This document shows, in pieces, positions 6,725 through 13,246 of a stretch of 43,700 nt of DNA; position 1 is the stretch's first letter, and each line of letters begins with the position of its first letter. The position numbers were made by a program, and so were the translations under genes. Source of the stretch: Patescibacteria group bacterium (lineage in GTDB: Bacteria; Patescibacteriota; Gracilibacteria; UBA1369; 2-02-FULL-48-14); assembly GCA_018816805.1 (NCBI GenBank), contig JAHIVE010000015.1, positions 95,104-138,803 on the forward strand. The letters run 5' to 3'. The notes beneath the pieces were generated by a model. The model had not been told where the DNA came from, did not search any database, and was given only the letters and a program-made list of their open reading frames with translations.

Positions 6725-7398
6725 AAAAACCTTCCACTCTTTCAGTTGTGATGAAGTTTTTGGTGGCGGTGCCGGTGATGATGGCAGTGATTTTTTGGCC
6801 GGCGGGGACTTTGGGTTGGATTGAGGGTTGGGTGTATTTGGTGCTGCAGCTTGGGACTTCGACCGGGTTGGCGGTGTATTTTCTGAAGCATGATCCGGAG
6901 TTGATTCAGAAGCGAATGGAGATGAAGATGCCGCCGCATGTTTGGGATAGGATTATTATGGTGCCGTTTGTTTTGTCGATGGCTTCAGTGGTTATTGTGC
7001 CGGGGTTTGATGCGGTTCGGTTTGGCTGGAGCCAGGTTCCGGTTTGGTTGGAGGCTACAGGTTTTGTCGGATTTTTGGGGTCGATGTGGATGCTTTTTTT
7101 GGTTATGAAAGTCAATTCGTTTTTGGCGAAGACGGTGGAGATTCAGAAAGGGCATAAAGTTGTGACGACCGGACCTTATGGGGTGGTGAGGCATCCGATG
7201 TACAGTGCGGTTTTGGTTATGGTTGTTTCGATTTCGCTCGGGATGGGGTCTTGGTATGCGTTGATTCCGGCCGGTTTAACGGTTTTGTTTTTGGCGGTGC
7301 GGATTTCATGGGAGGAGAAGATGCTGAAGGAGGAGCTGTCCGGATATGAAGAATATATGAAGAAAGTTAGGTTTAGGTTGGTGCCGGGAATTTGGTAG
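6721..7398 (+). CDS. isoprenylcysteine carboxyl methyltransferase-like membrane protein
   Basis: 225 aa with about five hydrophobic spans. The C-terminal signature of the ICMT/PEMT-type membrane methyltransferases is clear: TTGPYGVVRHPMYSAVL (SAM-binding region) followed by a span and WEEKMLKEELSGYEEYMKKV with the conserved ExxL and GYxxY pattern. Such bacterial proteins methylate small lipophilic or lipid substrates; bacteria generally lack prenylated CaaX proteins, so the natural substrate is unknown. It overlaps the CYTH gene by 4 bp. Confidence 0.85.
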   Translation: MKKPSTLSVVMKFLVAVPVMMAVIFWPAGTLGWIEGWVYLVLQLGTSTGLAVYFLKHDPELIQKRMEMKMPPHVWDRIIMVPFVLSMASVVIVPGFDAVRFGWSQVPVWLEATGFVGFLGSMWMLFLVMKVNSFLAKTVEIQKGHKVVTTGPYGVVRHPMYSAVLVMVVSISLGMGSWYALIPAGLTVLFLAVRISWEEKMLKEELSGYEEYMKKVRFRLVPGIW

Positions 7399-7403
7399 AT
7401 CAA

Positions 7404-7431
7404 TTGCATTTTTTTTGGTTTGCGCTATTAT
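7404..7431 (+). promoter_or_regulatory. promoter of the DUF378 gene
   Basis: TTGCAT (7404-7409), 16 bp, TATTAT (7426-7431). Transcription would begin near 7438, after the upstream in-frame TTG at 7420, so the true start codon is the ATG at 7456. Confidence 0.6.
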
Positions 7432-7455
7432 TTAGTTGATACTAACCCACGCAAA

Positions 7456-7680
7456 ATGAAAGTATTATCTTATGTCGCTGTTTTATTGACAGTGATTGGA
7501 GCTCTTAACTGGGGGCTCGTTGGTGTAGGAATGTTAATTGACCAGAACCTGAATGTTGTAAACATTTTGGTTGGAAGCTGGCCTACTGTTGAGGCCGTTG
7601 TATACCTTTTGGTAGGTGTTTCAGGCCTATTGGTTGGGTATGCTCATGTGGCAAATAAATGTACCATGTGTAAGAAGTAA
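7456..7680 (+). CDS. DUF378-family small membrane protein
   Basis: 74 aa from the ATG at 7456 (an upstream in-frame TTG at 7420 overlaps the promoter and is rejected). The family pattern is visible: KVLSYVAVLLTVIGALNWGL, the hallmark IGALNWGLVG, then VVNILVG and a second span VVYLLVGVSGLLVGYAHV. Two membrane spans are predicted, with a short tail ending in CTMC-KK. The Cys pair at the end is unusual and could bind metal. Function of DUF378 is unknown. Confidence 0.9.
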   Translation: MKVLSYVAVLLTVIGALNWGLVGVGMLIDQNLNVVNILVGSWPTVEAVVYLLVGVSGLLVGYAHVANKCTMCKK

Positions 7681-7691
7681 TTTTTTTATTT

Positions 7692-8534
7692 ATGAAAAAA
7701 TTATTTTTGTCGTTGTTTTTGGTGTGTTTGTCTTCTCAGGTTGCATTTGCGCATCAACCCGTGCTTGTTTTTGAGAATGAGGTTCAAGTGAGTGATCCGG
7801 AGGTTTCAAAAGCGTATTATTCCGAGCTTCAGGGTGAGCCGCAGGTTTATAGAATTGTGAGTAATGAGTCTTTTGAGCTTTACGCAAATATTTTGGTGCC
7901 GGATTTGGAGGATCAGCGGCAAGATTTTGTGGTGATTGTGCGAGAAAAATTCGGTGATAATCCACCTGTTGTTTATATGGATGGCAGCAAGTTTGAATGG
8001 ACCAGGTTTTTTGAGGTATTTGGGAGAGATTGGTATTTTAAGGGGCCGGAATTTAGAACAAATTTGGAGCCGGGAGAATATGAATTGATTGTTTCGAACG
8101 ATGGATTTCAAGGAAAATATGCGCTTGCAGTTGGGGAAAAGGAAGTTTTTGGGGTGAAGGAAATTTTTGGGACTCTGAAAGTGTTGCCAAAACTTAAAAG
8201 AGATTTTTTTGAGGTGTCTCCTGCCGGGCTGTTGTTGTCGCCTTTTGGTGCGGGGTATGTGATTTTTACGTTTGTTTTAGCGTGGATTTTTGGATTTTTG
8301 TATAGGGTGATTTTGCGTAGAATGGCTAAAAGCAAGGTGAGGCGGGCTCATAAAAATATTGGTACAATGGATAGACTTTTTAGGTTTGTACTTGCTGTTT
8401 TGTTTTTTGTTGTCGCTGTTTTGACAAGCTGGAATCCGGTGCTGCTTTTTATTTCCGGTTTTTGTTTGTTTGAAGCGGTTTTCAGCTGGTGCGGACTAAA
8501 TGCGGCACTTGGAAAAAGTACCTGTCCACTTTGA
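7692..8534 (+). CDS. exported domain fused to a DUF2892 membrane module
   Basis: 280 aa. A signal peptide (LFLSLFLVCLSSQVAFAH, cleavage after AFA) leads an extracytoplasmic beta-rich domain (about 21-165) of unknown family. A membrane span follows (about 180-205, PFGAGYVIFTFVLAWIFGFL), a basic cytoplasmic loop (RRMAKSKVRRAH), then a C-terminal DUF2892/YgaP-type module: NIGTMDRLFRFVLAVLFF, a second span, and WCGLNAALGKSTCPL, with the conserved Cys near the end. DUF2892 modules normally occur alone or with rhodanese domains; here one is joined to an exported domain. It is followed after 1 nt by a small cytoplasmic protein. Confidence 0.8.
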   Translation: MKKLFLSLFLVCLSSQVAFAHQPVLVFENEVQVSDPEVSKAYYSELQGEPQVYRIVSNESFELYANILVPDLEDQRQDFVVIVREKFGDNPPVVYMDGSKFEWTRFFEVFGRDWYFKGPEFRTNLEPGEYELIVSNDGFQGKYALAVGEKEVFGVKEIFGTLKVLPKLKRDFFEVSPAGLLLSPFGAGYVIFTFVLAWIFGFLYRVILRRMAKSKVRRAHKNIGTMDRLFRFVLAVLFFVVAVLTSWNPVLLFISGFCLFEAVFSWCGLNAALGKSTCPL

Positions 8535-8535
8535 T

Positions 8536-8853
8536 ATGAGTTTTAAAGATTTCGAAAAAAAATTACAGAAAACTTTCCTGGAGATTGATGACAGGGAGGT
8601 GATTTTAAAGGAGTTTGAGGCGTTTAGTGAAAAGCATTCGCCGGGGATGGCGGTGCGGGTATTTTTGAGTGTTTTGAAATGTAGCGAGGGGGATTTGGGG
8701 GAAGCAAAAGAATTAATTAAAGCGGCGAATGTGGATTATAGGGATGTAATTTCAATGGGCGAATATCCGGAGCAATATAAAAACGGACCGAGTCCTGAAA
8801 GAAAGAAAAAGGATTTGAAACAATTTAAAAAATGGCTTAGAAGTATTTTATAA
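8536..8853 (+). CDS. hypothetical protein, 105 aa
   Basis: No family recognised. A longer reading from 8500 exists, but it lies inside the upstream gene; the ATG at 8536 directly follows that gene's stop (TGATATG), so it is chosen. The sequence is charged and mainly helical (SFKDFEKKLQKTFLEIDDRE; DLGEAKELIKAANVDYRDVI; ERKKKDLKQFKKWLRSIL), cytoplasmic and basic at the C-terminus. It is probably co-translated with the DUF2892 fusion and ends just before a terminator. Confidence 0.7.
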   Translation: MSFKDFEKKLQKTFLEIDDREVILKEFEAFSEKHSPGMAVRVFLSVLKCSEGDLGEAKELIKAANVDYRDVISMGEYPEQYKNGPSPERKKKDLKQFKKWLRSIL

Positions 8854-8855
8854 CT

Positions 8856-8882
8856 AAAAACCCCTCGAAATGAGGGGTTTTT
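8856..8882 (+). terminator. intrinsic terminator (AAAAACCCCTC / GAGGGGTTTTT)
   Basis: An 11-bp perfect stem with a 5-nt loop (GAAAT) and T-tract after the 105-aa gene. The A-tract on the other side lets it also end the minus-strand SLH gene, whose stop is at 8904. Confidence 0.9.
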
Positions 8883-8903
8883 GATTTGCAATTTTGTATT
8901 CTA

Positions 8904-10331
8904 TTACGGTTCCAAGTGCCATGCCTCAAATGCGTTGGAAGCCATTACGGCTGCTTCAGCACGAGTTAGGTGGTTTTCTGGTCTGAATGTGTTGTCATTG
9001 TATCCTTCTACAACACCTTCATCATATGCTGCGCGAACGTATGGTGCGTACCAAGCCATTGGGTCAACATCCGGGAATGGAGTGACTCTTAGGTATGTGT
9101 ATTGATTCGCGAGACGCGCCAAGATTGTGATTGCTTCAGCACGATTGATATAGTCGTTTGGTCTGAAGTAGTATTTGCTGGTTGTGATTCCAAGTTCGTA
9201 TGATGCTGCGGCGTATTCGTAGTACCAGTCGCTTGTGCGGACGTCTCTGAAGTCTTCATCTGAGCGGTCTGCGTAATAATCCACGTCAACCTCTGCATTT
9301 AGAAGAGCAATTTTTACGAATTCTGCACGAGTGATTCGAGTATTTGGATCAAAGTAGTAGTAGCTTTTCCCGTCAACTACGTCACGGCAGTAAGCGTCAT
9401 GAATTTCAACTTGTGCCCAGTGATTGTTTACGTCTACAAAAGGCATTTCACAGTCAACGCTTGCAATGAAAATGTGGTCGTCGTCGTTGTTGTTATTGTT
9501 GTTTGATGAGGTGTCGTTTAGTTGGATTGAGTAGCGTTTTTGTTCATTTGTGATTGGACCAACATTAATGTTTTTGTGATCGTAGCCGTCTGCGTCAATT
9601 TCAAGTACGTATGTTGTGTCTGAACTTTCTGCTTGAAGTGCGAATTCATAAACTCCATTTCCAAGGTTTCGCATGGAGTAGATTGTGTTGTTTGAACCAC
9701 TTGAAAGGTCAAAGTCATTTAGGTCTAGGTCACTGATTTTATGAGCGTCTTCATCTGTGATTGTCACACTTAGGTTGTAAACGCGAACTGAAACTTGGTC
9801 TACTTCTCCTGCATCATCCACTTCCATGTCTGTTCCAACACGTACCCAGAATGCGTTTCTTGAAATATAAAGTTCTTCTTCCCAGTCTGATGGTACGCGC
9901 CACATTACGTATTTGATTCCGGCTGAAGTTCCGTAATCCAAAGAGTCTTGAGTGATATCAAGTGGCTCCCAACCGTCCTCAGTTAGGTATTCCCATCTAA
10001 GGTCATCTAGGTTGGTTTCGTTGTAATCAACGCCTGAAGCAATATCAAAGTAGACTTTGTCAAAAGGTGCCTCCATTGCAAATGCAAGGTATTGGTCATC
10101 ATTTTCATCTTCCTGCTTAAAAAATTTGAATTCGTCATTGTCATTTGCATCTGCTTCATCTTTTACGTTGTCCGCGTAAAGGTTTCCGTTTTCAGTGTAG
10201 ACGGAATAAATGTAGTCCAGGTCATTTGTCGCGCCGCTGATAACTCCATCACCTGAAGTGGCCAAAGCTGTTGGTGCTAAAGTGGTGAACAAAAGGGTTA
10301 AAAGGGTAAACAGGGAAAATCTGTATTTCAT
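8904..10331 (-). CDS. secreted surface protein with three C-terminal SLH domains
   Basis: 475 aa. A signal peptide (FSLFTLLTLLFTTLAPTALA, cleavage after ALA) is followed by an acidic N-terminal region (25-190), a second beta-sandwich-like part with TYVLEIDADGYDHKNINVGP, resembling a carboxypeptidase-regulatory-like or PEGA-like repeat, then an Asn/Asp linker (around residue 278). Three S-layer homology domains follow at about 297-475: FVDVNNHWAQ...ITRAEF, FRDVRTSDWYYEYAAASYEL...INRAEA and FPDVDPMAWYAPYVRAAYDE...LTRAEA. SLH domains bind secondary cell-wall polysaccharide, so the protein is held on the surface. It has its own promoter and a terminator at its end, hence a single-gene unit. Confidence 0.93.
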   Translation of the reverse strand: MKYRFSLFTLLTLLFTTLAPTALATSGDGVISGATNDLDYIYSVYTENGNLYADNVKDEADANDNDEFKFFKQEDENDDQYLAFAMEAPFDKVYFDIASGVDYNETNLDDLRWEYLTEDGWEPLDITQDSLDYGTSAGIKYVMWRVPSDWEEELYISRNAFWVRVGTDMEVDDAGEVDQVSVRVYNLSVTITDEDAHKISDLDLNDFDLSSGSNNTIYSMRNLGNGVYEFALQAESSDTTYVLEIDADGYDHKNINVGPITNEQKRYSIQLNDTSSNNNNNNDDDHIFIASVDCEMPFVDVNNHWAQVEIHDAYCRDVVDGKSYYYFDPNTRITRAEFVKIALLNAEVDVDYYADRSDEDFRDVRTSDWYYEYAAASYELGITTSKYYFRPNDYINRAEAITILARLANQYTYLRVTPFPDVDPMAWYAPYVRAAYDEGVVEGYNDNTFRPENHLTRAEAAVMASNAFEAWHLEP

Positions 10332-10353
10332 AGAAATTGGTTATTGGTGGGCA

Positions 10354-10382
10354 AATATGCCTGAAAATAGCCAAATAGTCAA
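10354..10382 (-). promoter_or_regulatory. promoter of the SLH-protein gene
   Basis: On the minus strand: TTGACT (10377-10382), 17 bp, CATATT (10354-10359). The leader to the ATG at 10331 is about 15-20 nt and contains no Shine-Dalgarno sequence. Confidence 0.65.
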
Positions 10383-10467
10383 GATGTGGTTTACATAAAT
10401 GTGTTGTTGAGGCTGTGACAGCGGTCAAGATATTGTGGATTTTGGTGATTTTTGATATAATTTGATC

Positions 10468-10587
10468 GTCAAGGCTTTGGATGAACATCCTTAAAGACCC
10501 CTCCGATGAGGGGTCTTTAATCAGTAGCAAGTATGTGGAGCGGCGGGGAATCGAACCCCGATCCAAAAGCTGTCAAGGCTTTGAATG
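10468..10587. repeat. 16-bp direct repeat pair flanking the terminator and part of the tRNA-like element
   Basis: GTCAAGGCTTTGGATG (10468-10483) and GTCAAGGCTTTGAATG (10572-10587) match at 15 of 16 positions, 104 bp apart. The second copy forms the anticodon-like arm of the tRNA-like RNA. Between them lie the terminator and most of the T-arm and acceptor. Confidence 0.6.
10491..10520 (-). terminator. intrinsic terminator, 13-bp perfect stem
   Basis: TTAAAGACCCCTC (10491-10503), CGAT loop, GAGGGGTCTTTAA (10508-10520). It lies directly downstream, on the minus strand, of the tRNA-like RNA and miaB, and before the SLH promoter. Confidence 0.85.
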
Positions 10588-10614
10588 GAGCCATCCCCGT
10601 CCCAATGCTACTGA
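10521..10614 (-). ncRNA. tRNA-like structured RNA closed by an extra 9-bp stem
   Basis: On the minus strand, 10603 to 10536 folds like a short tRNA (68 nt): acceptor GGGACGG/CCGCTCC (one A-C mismatch, one G-U pair), a small 14-nt D-arm-like hairpin, an arm AAAGC-CTTGACA-GCTTT with a 7-nt loop, a 5-nt variable stretch, a perfect T-arm CGGGG-TTCGATT-CCCCG and discriminator A. CCA is not encoded (CAT follows). A 9-bp stem, TGCTACTGA/TCAGTAGCA, encloses it, and a terminator follows. The D-arm is too small, position 37 would be C, and U8 is missing, so decoding is doubtful. The 3' end (GGAT before the T-arm, GCTCCA end) resembles the tRNA part of tmRNA, but there is no room for the rest of a tmRNA. 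It could be a degenerate tRNA, a tmRNA 3'-end relic or a tRNA mimic. Confidence 0.5.
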
Positions 10615-10677
10615 CAATCTATTTTTGCATGTTAAATCTGAATTAGTCCTGAAATATTTCTGAATTTTTCCTAAAAT

Positions 10678-12099
10678 TTATTTTTCCTCCCCTTCCAATA
10701 AAAACTCTCTTGCGGAGGTGATGTGGACATCCGCAAACTGGCCAACTAGATTTCGGTCTGAAGAGAAATGGACTTCTTTAAAGTGAGGTGTGCGGCCTAT
10801 GCATTTTTTACCTTTTTGCTGAGTTACCAGGACTTCCACGGTTTGGCCTTCAAAAACTTTGTGCTTTTTGAGGGCTTTTGCAATTAGAAGACTGTTTAAG
10901 CGGTGCCAGCGAGCTGCTTTTACGGAGGCGGGGACGTCGTCTTTGAGTTGGCGGTATGAGTAAGTGCCTTTGCGCGGGGAGTAGCGGGCCAGGAAGCACA
11001 TGTCCCACTCCATTTCGTCATACATTTTGTAAGTGTTTTCGAATTCTTGGTCTGTTTCGCTGCAGAAGCCGACTATGATGTCCGTGGAGATTGCGACGCC
11101 GGGTATTGCTTTGCGGAGACGGCGCATGATGTCTTTGTACTCTTGAGATAAGTAGTTACGGTTCATTCGGCGAAGGACGGCGTCGTCACCGGATTGGACG
11201 GGCATGTGGATGTATGGGCAGATTGTTTTGAGCTGCGCAAGTGTTTGGATTAATTCGTCTGAGAAGTCGCGGGGGTGCGGGGATGTGAAGCGAAGGCGGC
11301 GGAGGCCTTTTTCTGAGAGTTTGTCTATTTGGCGGAGGAGATGAGCGAATGGTGAAGGGCCATACTTTGTGAAATTTCCGGACTTTTTGTCATTTGCGCT
11401 GAGGCCGTAAGAGTTTACGGTTTGACCGACTAAGGTTATTTCAACGGCTCCGTTTTCAACCAAGCGGGTGCATTCTTGGACTATTTCGTCAAGGGGGCGG
11501 GAAAATTCGCGACCACGTGCGTAAGGAACAATGCAGTAAGTGCAAAATTTGTCGCAGCCGGATTGGATTGGGACAAAGGATGAGTAAGTGGCAGAAATTC
11601 GCGGGGCAATTTGGAAGTAGTTAATGTTGCTCCCGTCGGTCGCCTTAGCTTTCGCGCCTAGTGGGACGCTCCAGCCATCCTCGCAAGCTCGGATGTGTTC
11701 GTCTAAAGTTTGGATGGAGAGATTTGGTTCGATTTCTTGAATTAGAGACGGGAGAGCGGCCAGGTCTTTGATTTGGAAGGCAATGTCCACTTCCGGCATA
11801 CGGCGGAGAATTTTGTCACGTTTTTCTTCAGTTTTGCGGGTGGAAGTGTCACGGACCATGCAGCCTGTAATGGCTATGCGGAGGGCGGGGTTGTGGTTTT
11901 TTAGGCGCTTTAAAGTATGGCGGAGGCCCAAAATTCTGTCTTCCGCCTTTTGGCGAACAGAGCAGGAATTGAAAATCAACATGGTGGCATCTTCTTCCGA
12001 GTTGGCGCGGTCAAAACCGATTCGTTCAAGAACGCTCGCAATGCGCTCCGAGTCCGAATAGTTCATTTGGCAACCGAAGGTTTGAATGTGGTATTTCAT
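10678..12099 (-). CDS. miaB: tRNA-2-methylthio-N6-dimethylallyladenosine synthase
   Basis: Radical-SAM methylthiotransferase that adds a methylthio group to i6A37 of tRNAs. The N-terminal UPF0004 domain has the three cluster cysteines in FGCQMNYSD, NSCSVR and TGCMVRD. The radical-SAM motif is CDKFCTYC, with GREFSRP and TLVGQTVNSYG after it, and a C-terminal TRAM domain (VFEGQTVEVLV). The start is placed at the ATG at 12099 (MKYHIQTFGCQMN); a longer frame to 12171 would be translation of the repeat element upstream. Residues about 134-159 (ACEDGWSVPLGAKAKATDG) are an in-frame copy of the dispersed element, in the loop between the two main domains, where insertion is tolerated. It is last in the ftsW-murG gene string. 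Confidence 0.95.
   Translation of the reverse strand: MKYHIQTFGCQMNYSDSERIASVLERIGFDRANSEEDATMLIFNSCSVRQKAEDRILGLRHTLKRLKNHNPALRIAITGCMVRDTSTRKTEEKRDKILRRMPEVDIAFQIKDLAALPSLIQEIEPNLSIQTLDEHIRACEDGWSVPLGAKAKATDGSNINYFQIAPRISATYSSFVPIQSGCDKFCTYCIVPYARGREFSRPLDEIVQECTRLVENGAVEITLVGQTVNSYGLSANDKKSGNFTKYGPSPFAHLLRQIDKLSEKGLRRLRFTSPHPRDFSDELIQTLAQLKTICPYIHMPVQSGDDAVLRRMNRNYLSQEYKDIMRRLRKAIPGVAISTDIIVGFCSETDQEFENTYKMYDEMEWDMCFLARYSPRKGTYSYRQLKDDVPASVKAARWHRLNSLLIAKALKKHKVFEGQTVEVLVTQQKGKKCIGRTPHFKEVHFSSDRNLVGQFADVHITSAREFLLEGEEK
11625..11700 (+). repeat. dispersed palindromic element, copy B (in frame inside miaB)
   Basis: About 75 bp, written on the + strand. It aligns without gaps to copy C (29883-29957) with roughly 62 of 75 identities, sharing the stretches TGTTGCTCCCGTC, CGCGCCTA and TCGCAAGCTCG. 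Its 3' hairpin is CATCC (11676-11680), loop TCGCAAGCTC, GGATG (11691-11695). It adds about 25 codons to miaB without breaking the frame. Confidence 0.75.
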
Positions 12100-12114
12100 G
12101 CTGGCAATTGAAAA

Positions 12115-12193
12115 GGTTGCGCTCACATTCGTTCGCGCTTTAGCCTTCGCGCTAATGGGCGCTACGGCCATTCTCGCTTAGCTTGAATGTGGG
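12115..12193 (+). repeat. dispersed palindromic element, copy A (between LemA-like gene and miaB)
   Basis: Related to copies B and C through TTAGCC-TTCGCGC-TAAT-GGGCGCT-CGGCCA and the following hairpin. Outer arms CACATTC (12124-12130) and GAATGTG (12185-12191) are inverted. The inner stem is CATTC (12169-12173) with GAATG (12185-12189) and an 11-nt loop. It supplies the last few codons and the stop of the LemA-like gene and fills the space up to 16 nt before the miaB start. Confidence 0.7.
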
Positions 12194-12660
12194 AAACCGA
12201 AAATACCAGAGACCCACGAATATGGGAAACTTTTTCTTTTTTCGTTGTAGGCTTCTTGCGCTGCGTGCAATTTAGTTTTTTCATTTTCAATTAGTTTGGT
12301 CGAGTCGGAGATGTCTTTTTTTGACTCCATGAAACTTAGGTTTTTGATGTTTTCGGATTCATTTATGAAGGTTTGTAAGAGCTTTTCAAACTCAAGTTCT
12401 TTTTCCATTGTGGTCTCCTTGTGAAAATATTGTCTTTCTTGCAAAACTTTGTTCCAGAGGTCGGATGGGGAATCTGAGAGACGGTAACTTTCAAGTAAAA
12501 ACGGTACCATGTCTTTTCTACGATCCAATTCATGTTGGAGGATTTGGCGGTTTTCTTCTACTTTACGAAGCACCAAAATGAGATTGTTTCTGAGCCAAAG
12601 CAGCCAAATAAAAAGTATGGCTACGACGGTCAAAATAATGAGAAAAATATTACTACTCAT
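12178..12660 (-). CDS. LemA-like membrane-anchored protein, C-terminus replaced by a repeat element
   Basis: 160 aa from the ATG at 12660 (MSSNIFLIIL); a longer frame to 12708 lies inside the upstream gene. One N-terminal span (about 4-24) is followed by helical coiled-coil segments: NNLILVLRKVEENRQILQHE and LDRRKDMVPFLLESY correspond to the LemA pattern of Arg-rich, paired helices, and AYNEKRKSFPYSWVSGIFGF to the conserved LemA end. LemA proteins usually go on about 10-15 residues after GLFGF; here the last codons and the stop lie in repeat copy A, so the tail was probably cut off. The start is 4 bp after the stop of the PH-domain gene. LemA with a PH-domain membrane partner is a plausible functional pair. 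Confidence 0.75.
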   Translation of the reverse strand: MSSNIFLIILTVVAILFIWLLWLRNNLILVLRKVEENRQILQHELDRRKDMVPFLLESYRLSDSPSDLWNKVLQERQYFHKETTMEKELEFEKLLQTFINESENIKNLSFMESKKDISDSTKLIENEKTKLHAAQEAYNEKRKSFPYSWVSGIFGFPHSS

Positions 12661-12664
12661 GAAC

Positions 12665-13246
12665 TTATAATACAGGTGGTAGTGGTGGAGTGCCAGGTTC
12701 ATCTTCAAATTTTTCTTTGTCCAGGTATCTGTCTCGGATGTCTAGGATGCCGCGGGCAATTTCATAAGGTCTGGTTACATCTTCAATATTGAAAACAATT
12801 TTATTTGCTGCAGTTTGTATTTGAAGGCTGCCGTAGTGAAACATTGAGCCAAAAAAACCTTTTTCAACACCTTTGACGTCTTGAACTTGTGAAATATCTG
12901 TTTCTGAAATTTGTGTGTGGAAGAAATCAACTTGGTCGTGACCGATTATGCGTTCATTTGTGATTATAATGACGTCCAATTCCTCGTTCAGCCATTTTAT
13001 GAAACTGAAAAGGCCTGCGCACATTAAGTAGACTAGGAAAACCAGAAGTATTATTAGGTATACTTCTGTGACTTCTCCTGGCCAAAAAATTATGCTTAGA
13101 GCAATGAAAATGGCGGTTGGGATTACTGCAAGAACCGTTAAAACCGCGCCAACTTTAATGTCAACAATCCAGTGTTTTCTGATTAGGATTTTAATTTGTT
13201 CCCCTTCTTTTTGGCCGGGGAAACGGTGGTACATGTGTTTGTTCAT
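12665..13246 (-). CDS. bacterial PH-domain (bPH2/YdbS-like) membrane protein
   Basis: 193 aa. Two adjoining membrane spans (about 30-55 and 62-85) are followed by a cytoplasmic bacterial PH domain (90-175): LNEELDVIIITNERIIGHDQ, ISETDISQVQDVKGV, then GSMFHYGSLQIQTA and a final helix YEIARGILDIRDRYLD. This is the usual order of YdbS/YdbT-like proteins, whose role is unclear but linked to the envelope. The tail ends PGTPPLPPVL. The ATG overlaps the stop of the upstream glycosyltransferase (TAATG), and the LemA-like gene follows after 4 bp. Confidence 0.85.
   Translation of the reverse strand: MNKHMYHRFPGQKEGEQIKILIRKHWIVDIKVGAVLTVLAVIPTAIFIALSIIFWPGEVTEVYLIILLVFLVYLMCAGLFSFIKWLNEELDVIIITNERIIGHDQVDFFHTQISETDISQVQDVKGVEKGFFGSMFHYGSLQIQTAANKIVFNIEDVTRPYEIARGILDIRDRYLDKEKFEDEPGTPPLPPVL

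Noticed and set aside
10249..10663. Open frames across the tRNA-like region on both strands (about 105 and 60 codons)
   Set aside because: They read through a terminator, a structured RNA and the start of the SLH gene, and give the typical nonsense peptide of T-arm sequence (e.g. GSIPRRST).
10536..10677. Complete tmRNA (ssrA) on the minus strand
   Set aside because: Only the 3' T-arm and acceptor resemble tmRNA; miaB ends at 10678, leaving too little room, and neither a tag frame nor a permuted 5' piece is visible downstream.
12100..12171. 24-residue N-terminal extension of MiaB
   Set aside because: It would be a translation of repeat copy A and the gap after it; the conserved N-terminus of MiaB starts at 12099.
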